Shown: positions 25,668 through 37,642 of the stretch, piece by piece
How positions within the stretch are numbered: position 1 is the stretch's first letter
Layout of the letters: each line of letters begins with the position of its first letter
Assembly: GCA_019722365.1 (NCBI GenBank)
Contig: JADFUC010001979.1
Location: forward strand, 1 to 64,000
Length of the DNA: 64,000 nt
Direction of reading: 5' to 3'
From: Lithospermum erythrorhizon
Taxonomy: Eukaryota; Streptophyta; Magnoliopsida; Boraginales; Boraginaceae
Program-made: the position numbers and the translations under genes
The notes under the pieces: model-generated
The model's input: only the letters and a program-made list of their open reading frames with translations
What the model was told of the DNA's origin: nothing
The model's database searches: none

Positions 25668-26271
25668 GACTACCTACAATGGAGGTGTTGGAAAAAAATT
25701 CCAGCACCTTAAACAGTCAGCCCAGAAGGGTGTTGAAAAAAAGGAGTGATGAAGTGGATTAAATGAGTGGAAAAAAATTCAACATGTTTTTTGTCAATGG
25801 TGCCACATAGGGCCCAGTGGGGATCAGATGTTTTTGTCTTGGAAGGGCTAATTAGGGACCCGGTGTTTTTGCTGAGTGGATTATCATTCCGATTATTCGA
25901 GATCAATTATTTGATATTAAATTAATTTTCTTTTTTTTAATTTTTTATATCAAAATTAAGCCAATTTTCTTACATAAATAGAGCTTGGTTCGTTTGGTTT
26001 GGATATAAAAAAATTAATAATTTTAAATATAATTATTTTATTATCCTTTACTAAATTCTTTATTTTATATTTGATATTTTTAGTGAAATGAATATAAGTA
26101 TAGTAGATAAAAGTGAATTGGGGTAGATTGGCAGATTTTATTAAATAAAATCGTTGTAGAGGTGTAAATTTGAATGTGTATTTAGTAGTATATGGGAAAG
26201 AAAGAATATAATGTGGAGTCTTTGAGGTGTAAAAATCGTATTAAAAGATTGAGCCGGAGTTGTAGATAGTC
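25668..26271. mobile_element. PIF/Harbinger-like MITE downstream of PIG-H
   Basis: The ends form a terminal inverted repeat: GACTACCTACAATGG on the left and, read on the other strand, GACTATCTACAACTCCGG on the right. The trinucleotide TTA flanks both sides (25665-25667 and 26272-26274), the target duplication typical of Harbinger or Tourist elements. The roughly 600-bp body has no transposase frame, so it is non-autonomous. Confidence 0.6.
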
Positions 26272-26274
26272 TTA

Positions 26275-27600
26275 TATTTTAAGATTTCTCTTATCCCAAA
26301 CAGTGTTCAAAATGGGTAGAAATTATTATTTTAACCCCCTATTTTAGTCATTTCATGTGATTTTGATACTGTTTGGGTGTGCTTTGACTGTTGAGTATAG
26401 CACCCAAGATCTTATGATAATCCTCATGGCATGGATCTCTTACAATATCTACTATCTAGTACTCCGTGTTAAGATATGTCACTTTCCCATTTACATTTTT
26501 TTAAAGCTCCCAAAGATTTGATGTACAATAGTTTGCATCATTGCTACTTCGGCGATTCTTAAATTCAGTATGAAGATCTCACGTCTCATGTCGATTTTGA
26601 CAAAAAGCATGGCTTTATCTACGTATATGATATCAATTTTGGCCCCCAAAATGTATTCTTTTTTTAGTACCATATTCAACTATGTCCAACAACTTCAATA
26701 AAAAACTCGTACCCAAGTTTAATAATGTAACAAAATGATATCTATGTTACCATGTATATATGTATATATATTATAATTATAGTAAAAGACATTCTATATT
26801 GATTTATCTCGATTATCAGTTTATAGTCAATTTGTTTTAGGAAGAACCAAAAGAACTGAGTGTGAATCATGAAAATCTAACAATTCTTATTTGGGAATTC
26901 AATTAAATATTTCGCTTGATACATTATCGCCCTACCTTGCGTTAACCATTTAATCCCAAAAATTCGCCTCCAAATTAAGCCATAATAGAGGAAGGCGTAT
27001 ATAACAAAATTTTATATATTTTGCTCATTTACCCTATTCAAAAATCATGATATCCAAACAACAATTAAATATTTTCTTCCTAATTCACCCTCGTTCTTTC
27101 CGCTACATTAATTTTTTAAAATATACTCTCATTCGAATCCCACAGAATCAAACACGTCGTTAGATTAAGATTTAATGTTCTACTCTGATTCACCTTATCG
27201 CTAATCAAGTATAGTGACTTTATGCTTCAGTGGTAAAGTGTTAATTATCCTCCACTTTTTTATGCGTCGTTTTCGCTCCGTAATAGTCCAAGCTTTGTGT
27301 TGAAGTGATTAAAAATCTACAGTCTTTTTGATCAATTGAAATATATATCTGCTCGGATAGCTTTCTCTTATTGATATATCGGGCAACGGGCTTGATAGAG
27401 CCAGATTAGTCGGCGATTTCGTCTTAAATTAGCGATAATCGAATTAAGTACCCGTATAACTAGAGAAAGTTGTAACGATAAAAATAGCGTACTTGATTTT
27501 AGCGGCTGAATTTTCACTTTGATAAATTCCCTCTTCTTTTCGCCTTTTTGTCACACTTCCCACCAAATATAATCAACTCATTTTCATTTTTTTTTACTTA
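26275..27600. other. AT-rich intergenic region upstream of the LEUNIG gene
   Basis: Contains no recognisable gene. The last few hundred bases presumably carry the LEUNIG promoter, but no clear TATA box was identified. Confidence 0.35.
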
Positions 27601-27659
27601 TCTGCTAAATTAAATCTCAATAAAACCCAAATTAAACCCTTTCTTAATTAGGGTTTCAG

Positions 27660-27766
27660 GTAATTTTTATTATATTAATTCAATTAATGTTTATAATTTA
27701 TTGTATTTTGTGTTTATAACTTATAAATTTAATTAACTTTTTATATATTGTGTCTATATGTTGCAG
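27660..27766 (+). other. 5' UTR intron of the LEUNIG gene
   Basis: A donor (TTTCAG then GTAATT) at 27,660 and an acceptor (TTGCAG) at 27,766 define a 107-nt intron upstream of the start codon. The preceding leader exon contains TTAGGGTTTCAG, common in plant leaders. Inferred from splice signals only. Confidence 0.5.
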
Positions 27767-27841
27767 GAAGCAGAAGGAAATTAGATACACTTTAATTGGA
27801 GCTTAGATTGATAATTTGGTGTTTCAAAATTGTTGTCCAAA

Positions 27842-29481
27842 ATGTCTCAAACTAACTGGGAAGCTGATAAAATGTGAGTATTCAATATATATGTTACGGA
27901 GTATATTGTTTTTCAAGGGTTTGTTTAATTATTTTATTATTGTGTTTAATTTTGTTTATGCTCGTGTTATATAATTGTTTGATTTTGTTTTTGCTATTGT
28001 TAAATGAGGGTGTTATATGTGTTTGATTTTGTTTCTGCTATTGTTAGTTGATTTTCAATTTATTATGGACTTGGCTCTTTGCTCGTTGAAGTCCTCGATA
28101 ATTGGCTTTGGCGATTTCAGCAAGCTTTTAGGGATTTGAAATGTTTTTTTAATGCCCGGTTTTTGTTGCTGTAGTTTTTTGATTCTGGTATTTGCTTTAT
28201 TAATTGTGGAGGAGGACAAATATGGTGTTTTTTGGTGATTTGGTGATACTTGTGTGCTTCTATATCATTGTGTATAACTGTATATGCATTTGAGTATCTC
28301 GAAATTTGTTCTAAATATAGGATGCTGAGATGGAAACGATAACTAGTTTGAAATGAATCACAAGCTCATATTTTTCATATAAGAGGGACTTTGTAGCCTT
28401 TGTTACACTTGCCATTATTTTCCGATAATATTTGGTTCATGGGCCTTTGGTATTCTGCTTAAACTCAATACCAATATTTACAGTTTGTACCCTTTTGCAT
28501 GCCATAAGATATAATACTTCGCTTGTTTGTCTAGTGCTGTGTAGAATCCAGTGATTATGGTTAGCCTTATTGAGTTTGGACTTTATGTAAGTCTGAAAAC
28601 CATGATAAATTAATTTTCATTCTATATTATTCTGTAGGCTTGATGTCTATATTTATGATTATTTGGTGAAGAGAGACTTGAAGGCCACAGCTCAGGCTTT
28701 TCAAGCTGAAGGAAAGGTGTCTTCTGACCCTGTTGCTAAGATACCATGTTTAGTGAAACTATAGATGTTATTGTTTGTATTTCTTTCCCTGGTTGGTTTT
28801 CAGCTTGAGCCTTTGCATATACAGCTATCGATGCCCCTGGCGGGTTTCTATTCGAGTGGTGGTCTGTCTTTTGGGACATATTCATTGCAAGAACCAATGA
28901 AAAGCATTCAGATGTTGCCGCATCTTACATCGAGGTAACTGAATGCTCAGATGTTCAATGTTCACTAGATATCTTTTACATACTCCATGGGTTCAGCTGT
29001 TCAAGATTGGTTTGATCCCTGCTCTTACACTATATTCTTCTTGGTATCGTGGCAAGTCATTAGTGTTGTTTTGTAAGCAGTAACCTTTTCTGTTTCTATT
29101 GGATAGATGGGTTGTAATGTTATGCAACCATGTAATTTTTTAAAAACAAAAAAATTTGTCATTCTTGTTATATGTTTCTATTTATCATGTTCAAGTGCAG
29201 TAATTTGGTTACATCACTGCATCACATTGATGCCACATAGAGGGTGATTGCTTCGTTTCCTTTGCTAAGCTAATTTTTTCAATTTTCTGGAGCTTATATG
29301 CGAAACTTAAGATCCATAAGTTTATCTCTTACAGACTCAATTGATGAAAGTTAGAGAGCAGCAACAGCAATCATCTCAACAACTCCCAAACCCTCAGCAG
29401 CAATTACAAATGCAACAGCTTTTTCTACAGAGGCAGGCCCAGCAGCAGCAACAGCAACAACAACAGCAACAACAACAACAA

Positions 29482-29537
<56 letters not shown>

Positions 29538-32500
29538 GCAGCAGCAGCAACAGCAGCAGCAACAACAGCATCAGCAACAACAACAAAATCAACAGCAACA
29601 ACGAAAAGATGGTACCCATATACTGAATGGCGCTGCTAATGGTATTGCCGGGAATGACACCCTCATGAGACAGAACACAGGAGCAGCCAGTGTGTTGGGT
29701 ACAAAAATCTATGAGGAACGACTGAAACTGCCAGTCCAGAGAGATTCTTCAGACGATCAAACTCTGAAGGTACGAGTTAACCTTTTCTTTCAGAGAAAAT
29801 GTTAAATCGTTTGCATGTCTTATCATACCTGTAATTTGCAGCAAAGATTTGGTGAAAACGTCAATCAACTAATGGACAATAATCACGCATCAATTCTGAA
29901 ATCAGCTGTAGCTGCTGGCCAATCCTCTGGGTATATTGGCTCACTTTTTATTGTATACTGTTTGCTTGAACATCAGTTTTTTACGACCAGCGTCTTTCTT
30001 AATTTACATGGAAAAGACATACTGCTTGCCTCCCCTCCACCCCTTCTTTGGTTTGATGCAGAAGTGTTTGGACTTTGGACACCCATTTGTATTGTAGAAC
30101 ATAGGATATATAGTCTTCTTATGTTTCTTATGCCAGGCAAGTGCTGCATGGTTCAGCTGGTGGCATGTCTCCTCAAATCCAGGCTCGCAATCAGCAACTT
30201 CCTGGGTCTACCCCAGTCAGTTCCTATGTCCTGATCTATTAAATTTTGTCTTGTCCTTGAGTTGTCTTTACATTTTTCCTTTAATTTTTGCATGAACAGG
30301 ACATAAAGACGGAGATGAATCCTATACGAACTCCCCGAGCAGGTGGTACTGAAGGATCACTGATTGGCATTCCTGGTAAACTTAGATTTCTTTGAGATAT
30401 AATTGATTATGTATACTCTTCTTAATCTATGATCTCTTGTTCTTTAGTTCACATGGCCTCAATTCTGACATATTTCTTGCTGCCCAGGACCAAACCAGGG
30501 TGGAAGCAATTTGACATTAAAAGGATGGCCTTTAACAGTAAGTGCAAAAATCAATATATCTCATGTAGTTTTTCTTCTTATTTGCTGTCTCCATTCTTTG
30601 AAGACATCTGGTATTTGCTTAATTTGTTCTTATAAAGCTTGGTTTGGATGCTGTTGCAACTATGTAATTGGTGCTATGTATAGGCCCATCAAAGGAAATC
30701 TTGCATTAATGCTCCATATACTTTTATGTCATGTATAGCAGGGGTTGGATCAGATGCGTTCTCTTCAACAGCAAAAATCATTTATGCAAGGGCCACAACC
30801 TTTTCATCAACTACAGATGTTAACACCACAGCAACAGCTTATGTTGGCTCGGCAAAATTTGAGCTCCTCAGCTGCCAATGATGAAGACAGTATCAGGTTA
30901 AGGATGCTGCATAACAATCGGAACATGACAATGGGGAAGGATAGTTTGACCAATTCAGCTGGTGATATGGTCCATAACATGGGTTCCCCTTTGCAAGCTG
31001 GTGGTCCTATTTTGTCTCGTGCAGATCCAGATATGATGATGAAGGTGAATTGGTTCTGTATATATACCGTTATACATTGCTTCATTAATAAATTTTTATG
31101 CGGATTTATTTTTTAGTTGGATGTGATTTTTATTTATCTATTAATTGAATAATTTAGCTTCGTTTTCTCAGGTGAAGTTTGCTCAGCTGCAACAACAAAG
31201 CATTAATCAACATCAACAACAGCTTCAGCAGAACCCACTTTCTGGTCCTCAATCTCAGAGTTCAAATCATAGTTTTCAGCAAGATAAGATGATGGGTCTT
31301 GGTGTGGCTACAGGGGATGGAAGCACCTCTAATGCTTTTCGAGGAAATGATCAGGTTCCTCCTCTTTGTTTCTGGCAAATTAATTGCTTCTTTTCTGTTA
31401 TGTCCCGGATCCGAAATGTGCTAACAAAGGTTCGAGCATTGTACCCCCACCCACTCTTCTCTACTTTTACTCCCTTCTATAAGGAAATATCGCTTTTAAG
31501 ACTTTTTTCCACTAGCAGGGGGGGCGTATCCTTTGTGGGTAGCACTTTACATTTTTGTGTTTGGTGGAGGGGAAGGGAGTTCCATTTAATTTCATGTCAA
31601 TTGTCCGATGTGGAGATTTTTTTAGGATATGGAGGGAAGATCCTTCCATGGCTTCTTTCCATCCCACTTTTTAACGACCACATAAATTTGGCTACTGCAA
31701 TTTAAGTGATACTCCTCTTTGTATTTTCTCCTTTTCAAACACAGTAGTGTTATTTAGCTACTGCTCTACTTTAATTATGGGATTGTTAGACAGTTGTAGT
31801 GCCTTTTCTATCCTAGGTACACATTATGTAATCTTGATGCTTAATATTATCTGTTCATCTCAAACTTTGATGTTGAGGTTCTTATATGATGCTGTTCATC
31901 TTCATCATATTGCATGGATTTTTTATATTCGATTGTTTCAAGGCCAGGAATATGCTTTTTCATCAGGGTTGCTGTCATTTGAGCATTAGATTAAGCAAAG
32001 TTGTTTATCGTGACTGTGAAAGAGGTCTGGATATATTTACTCGTATTGCATAATAATTCATTTCTTTGGGCATTTGTGCATTCCTAGGCTTCAAAAGCTC
32101 AGTCCGGAAGAAAGAGGAAGCAGCAGGTGTCATCTTCAGGACCAGTAAATAGCTCTGGAACAGCTAACACTGCTGGCCCTTCACCAAGTTCGGCCCCTTC
32201 CACACCATCAACTCATACCCCAGGAGATGTTATGTCAATGGCTGCAATGCCACACAATAACAGTTCCTCAAAACCTTTTATGTTTGATAACCCCAGTACT
32301 CTTACGTCACCTTCTAATAACTTGGTAAGATAGGACTTCATTTTAATTTATCAGAAGAATCTGTTAAATGATTTGATAGTTCTTATTTCCATGTGATTGT
32401 ATTTTATTTTGGCAGTGGGATGATAAAGATCTTGGGCAGGCTGAAATGGATCGTTTTGTGGATGATGGCTCCCTTGATGACAATGTAGAGTCCTTCTTGT

Positions 32501-35500
32501 CTCAAGAAGATGCTGATCCTCGGGATACAGTTGGTCGTTGCATGGATGTAAGTAAAGGTGAGTCTAATATCACCTCAACTGCTCCCTGGCACCTTGAAGA
32601 GTACATCTTTTGGTAGAAGTTAAGATCTATTCTGCGTCATATGAATCAACTCACTATCATACACCTGGATTTCCTCAAAGCATGTTGATGAGTTGCAGAC
32701 ATTTTTGGTTGTTAAGTTTTAGTGGGAAAATACCCTTTCTCCTTCCTCATCTAGTTGCAAAGCAATAACAGTTGCATATAAAAGTAATGATTTTTCTTGG
32801 TACAAATTATTCACATAATTTTGTTGGGACTAGGGTTGTGGTTTTTTTTTCCTTTAGAAATTGGCAGAACTTGTGCCAGCTCATACATAACATTTGTCCA
32901 GATTCTTGAGACGAAGAGGCTTCTTATACTAAATGCTCAAGACTTTGCAAGGTGTATAATGCAGTAATAGTCATTCCAGCAACAAGCTAAATTTCGATTT
33001 TTGAAAATATTCTATTTACGTCTAATATTTCCTCCCAATATGCTATAATGAATGGATTATGTTTGTAGGGTTCGCGTTTACTGAAGTAAATTCCGTTCGG
33101 GCAAGTGCCAGTAAGGTTGCATGCTGCCATTTCTCATCCGACGGAAAACTACTTGCTAGTGGTGGGCATGATAAGAAGGTCAGTAATTTTAAGATCTTCA
33201 CACCACATTGAAGAGACTCAATAGAAATCAGCTGCATATTCATTCCAGCTATTAAGTCTCTTATGATGTCTGCCAGTAACTTTCACCTTGACAATATTTC
33301 ACGATGTAGGCTGTTCTGTGGAATACTGACACTTTAAAGGCAAAAACTACTCTTGAAGAACATTCATCACTCATTACTGATGTCCGCTTCAGCCCTAGTA
33401 TGGCACGTCTAGCAACATCCTCTTTTGATAAAACTGTCCGAGTTTGGGATGCAGATAATGTTAGTAACAGTTACCTTTTAGTTTATTTTCTTAATGTGTG
33501 TATTTTATAGGCTGTCTTATCTTATTTTAGTTCCCATTGAATCTTCTTATTCCATTTATTCCCTTCATGATATATGACCAACTTGCAGTTTAATACAGTA
33601 TTACTATTAGTATGATTATGTATAATGCCCATGGCTGTTCCTCTAAAAAATGCTAATACTCATAAAATTATTGAAAAAAGCGATCAGGCTTTTATATTAT
33701 TCAATACCTTACCTATTCTGAAAACTTACTGGGCCTATACTCCTATTACTTATAGTCATAATTCATATACATATAAACTACCTATAGCCTCCCTCCTGAG
33801 TACTAATATGAGATAAGTTGCCTCCTTAAAGTCATTCTTCCCAAAATTATGTTTAGTTTAATTATTGCTTTATAATTAATACTGTCTAAAAAAATATACT
33901 GTCTCAATTTGGCACATGGAGGGTGAATATTATTTCTTGAGACTTCTAGGACTTCGTCACGGCTTTATTATGTTAGGAGGCAAAATTGTAGTTTAACCTT
34001 GTTCTTGCTCAGTATATGTGGTGAACTGTATACTAACTTCTTTTTTATATTGGATGTACTCTGCACTTTTTGATTGTACACAGCCTGGCTACTCACTCCG
34101 CACTTTTACGGGGCATTCTGCGGGTGTTATGTCCTTGGACTTCCATCCAAAAAATGATGACTTAATTTGCTCCTGTGACGGGAATGGAGAGATTAGATAC
34201 TGGAGCATTAACAATGGTAGTTGTGCACAAGTATTCAAGGTGAGAAGTGAAAACTGAATAAATACATAGGTTAAGTAATACATCATGGATTAGTTACTCA
34301 CCTAGTGGTCTATGAATCTTCCATTTTTTTATGCTTATTCTTCTTTTGCCTTTTTTTGTCTTCTTCTTCTTCTTCTGTTGCCTGTAATGAGGATCGGCAC
34401 AAGCCAGGCATATGCCCGATTCTGGAGGGCCTTCATTTAGGTTGTCTAATGATATGTATCTTTATTGGCTATGGACTAGGGTGGCATGACTCAGGTGAGG
34501 TTTCAACCACGTGATGGACGATATCTTGCTGCAGCTGCCGAGAATGTTGTATCGATAATGGATACTGAGACACAAGCATGTCGGCATTCATTAAAGGTCA
34601 GTGTCTCTGTCAGATGGGCTTCTTGTTGTCACTGAGGTTGTTGACTGTGACTATAATAGTGTATAAAACCAAGTATGTGCGAAGGGGAGGCACATATTTG
34701 GTTTTGGCTTCATAATCTATGAAAGTCAGGCTCTGGTGTGGAACTTAAAATGCAGAACTTTCTGTCTCTTGATCATGAATATTATTCTTAGTTTATAAAG
34801 AGCACTTACCCAATTTTGTAACAGTGTGCTCTATGCTGCCAGACATGATTGAGCTTGTGACAAATCATGGCTGACATTCTTCTAAAAGTTATACTTCCTA
34901 CATCCCTAAATGATTGACCCATCTTAGATTGCACAAAGTAGAAGATAAATTTAAATTCCTCTCACATTATCAAATTTTCCTCCATTTTATCGTTCCAATT
35001 TTAGTAAAAAGGGATTCTAAAATATGATTTCTAAATTAGGAAAATGGGTCAAACAAATAGGGATGGAGGGAGTACATTCTACATGGCAACAAAATGATAA
35101 TTGATTTTGACATATAGATATTATTGTTAAGAATAATTATTATTTCATTATCATTTATTATGGGAATCAATTTGTATGAGTCTCAATTTGATAGAATAGT
35201 AGTCTTGCTGGCAGCCTGATAGCTAGGACCGGGTCCAGGCTAATTTTTCAAACCAACATGTATATAAGGTTTTTGTTGGCTTCCAGAACTTCTACTTTGT
35301 CATTATAAATGAGGTTCCAGTAAATAGGCATCTATGTTGTTTCTATTTCTCGAGTAAAGAGTAATCTTTCCTTATCAATATCAATTACTCCGGTAATAGT
35401 TTGAGGAATTTAAACAAAGAAGGCATCCCTAAGAGCTGTTATTTTGGCAACAATTAACTTTGGCACGTGAATTCACTTCTGAACTTACTTAAATATCTGA

Positions 35501-36739
35501 TGAAATGCATTTGGTATCTTTAGAGCTAACTACATAGCTGCCTCCACTGTGATAAACTTAGCTAATAAAATGGTATTTGGAGACGTTTCCGTGAAGATTC
35601 AAACAGCCAAGCTTCCACCTCACAAGAATCAATTAGAAATTCCCTTTGCACTCTCTTGTAGCAGAAAAAGTTTATTGTTCAACTTAGTAAGGACTGTTGT
35701 GAATTTCCACAGTTTGTGTTCAAGTGCATTGATTATGTACCACATAACTCAAATTTTTTTCCTGATGTTTTATTAATGAAGGGTCACACAAAGCCTGTTA
35801 CTTGTTTGTGCTGGGATCCTACTGGTGAGCTTTTAGCATCTGTGAGTGAGGACTCGGTGAGGGTCTGGACTCTTGGATCTGGAAGTGAAGGGGAATGCAT
35901 ACACGAGTTAAGTTGTAATGGAAACAAGTTCCACTCTTGTGTTTTCCATCCTACATTTCCGTCATTACTGGTGATTGGTTGTTACCAGGTAACGGCGATA
36001 TTATTTATCTTATATGTTGTCATACTTTTGGGCAATACATCTCTTTATGCTTACTGAAGTTGTATATATTATATTATTATGATATTAATTATGTATTGTC
36101 AGTTAATTAAAGCTCTACTTCTATTTTACTAGTTTATTTATTTGATTTCTTGCTTGCATGGTTTTGAATAGAACGACTAGTAACTGATTGTACGCTTGAA
36201 GTGACTAGCTAGCTGAAGTTCTAAGTTGTCAACGACGAGCCTTATATTATATTTGTTTCTGATATATTTTATTTAAGGGTGGATGACTAGTAGTTACCCC
36301 CTTTTAGCACTTGCTTTATTATATAGTTACTTTCCATTTGACCCTGTTTCGAAGTCCAGGAATGTGATTATAGTTTGTAGAAGTATTTCATAATTTAGCT
36401 GCATTGCTTTTTGAATGTTTTCTCAAGGTCATTTAGTAAGCATGGAATAATATTGTAACAGTACTTAGAGAACGTGGGAGGGATTCTGTATTGACCCTTC
36501 ATGTTCTTCAAATCATGCAAGTCCATTTGATTTTTTGCATCTACAGTCTTCCACAGTCGCTTGACATCTAATCTATTTGTGGACGTGTTTTACAGTCGTT
36601 GGAGCTATGGAACATGCCCGAAAATAAGACAATGACACTCCTTGCACATGAAGGCTTGGTTGCTTCATTAGCCGTCTCAACTGCAGTGGGCCTGGTTGCT
36701 TCAGCTAGTCATGATAAGATTGTTAAGCTTTGGAAGTAG
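27842..36739 (+). CDS. LUG: LEUNIG-type transcriptional co-repressor (LisH/LUFS, poly-Q, WD40)
   Basis: Groucho/Tup1-like nuclear co-repressor; in Arabidopsis LUG acts with SEUSS to repress floral homeotic genes. Eighteen coding exons: 27842-27873, 28638-28735, 28825-28934, 29335-29769, 29842-29930, 30137-30215, 30300-30375, 30488-30537, 30742-31044, 31172-31354, 32088-32324, 32416-32557, 33069-33178, 33310-33459, 34084-34239, 34480-34596, 35782-35988 and 36596-36739, giving 905 aa (Arabidopsis LUG about 930). N-terminal LUFS domain with LisH (residues ~1-85, including [15 protein letters not shown] and [15 protein letters not shown]), poly-Gln 116-158, Gln-rich middle, SGRKRK-like basic motif, then seven WD40 repeats from ~612, ending at VKLWK. 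Every splice site is GT-AG except the donor after exon 2, which reads CT (28736-28737). Frame is kept only if splicing occurs there. Likely functional if that site is an error or is tolerated. Confidence 0.93.
29440..29568 (+). repeat. CAG/CAA tract coding 43 glutamines in LEUNIG
   Basis: An uninterrupted run of 43 Gln codons (mixed CAG and CAA) in exon 4, followed by His, five Gln, Asn and four more Gln. CAA interruptions should limit slippage of the DNA. Confidence 0.95.
34894..35072. mobile_element. Stowaway-like MITE in LEUNIG intron 16
   Basis: The left end reads CTTCCTACATCCCTAAATGA and the right end, on the other strand, CTCCCTCCATCCCTATTTG; TGACCCA lies next inside on both sides. TA flanks both ends (34892-34893 and 35073-35074). 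These ends match the CTCCCTCCGTCCC type of Stowaway (Tc1/mariner-derived) elements. About 179 bp with no coding capacity. Confidence 0.8.
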
Positions 36740-37642
36740 ATGAACTGCTGATTCGCTTGTTGTCTGGTTGGATAGTTGATATCCGAAATTGCCTCTTGTA
36801 GTGCGTTCAGGTCATACTAATATTCTGTTGGAGGAATTAGGGGATGAAACTTCGATAACGTTTTGATGTTACTAAATCTAATGTTTTGTATCTGAAGCAA
36901 GTCAAGAAATCTTATTGAAACCTTACATTGTATATGTCTCAGGTTACTTGAGTATTCATCTGTTATTGTTCTTCAAATCATGTCTGATCCTCAAATAGTT
37001 TTCTGTTTTTGACATGCATTTAATAAATTCCATAAAAGATGAGATATCACAATATACAATTTTTACATGTATGAATTACAAGAAAATATACTGTGTTTTC
37101 TGATCCTCATAGTTTTCTGTTTTCATACCTACAACCATAATACGGATTTTGCATACGTACAACTATAATACGGATTTTTACTAATAATGTGTTGTATACT
37201 GTATATACACAATATACAATTATACATGTATGAATTACAAAAAATATTTGGCATTGAAGACATCGATCTCAATCATAGCGAAGAAAGAAACAAAAGAGGT
37301 GAGATATCATATGAATGAACGGTGAGCAAAATTCTCACATGAAGAAAGTGGTTTGAGTAAGTGAGAAAAAAGAAGCAAACAAATAGTCCCTTTTTTTTAT
37401 TTGAAGATTTTGTATCGGGAATTTTGATACAAATTATTTGTAAATTATATATTCAAAAATTATAATAAAATAATATTATAAAATTAATTTTAAATACGAA
37501 TATAGTGATATAAGTCTTATGTTTATTAGAATATCGAATAATTAATAATATTAAATAAAAATTAAAACTACGCCACACAATATAATAAAATGAGCATATC
37601 AAGAAACAGAACATCCTCAACTAGAAGCCGAAGAAAGAGAGG
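36740..37642. other. Intergenic region between LEUNIG and OEP16
   Basis: Contains the LEUNIG 3' UTR (same direction) and then AT-rich DNA. A short direct repeat (ATACGGATTTT with the flanking ACAACTATAAT, near 37,125-37,175) and duplicated ATACAATTTTTACATGTATG-like segments at 37,050 and 37,210 are seen. No gene. Confidence 0.4.

Noticed and set aside
27225..27340. tRNA-like A box (CAGTGGTAAAG) suggesting a SINE
   Set aside because: No matching B box at the right distance and no target duplication or tail.
29425..29619. Poly-Leu open frame on the minus strand
   Set aside because: It is the reverse strand of the CAG/CAA tract in LEUNIG exon 4.
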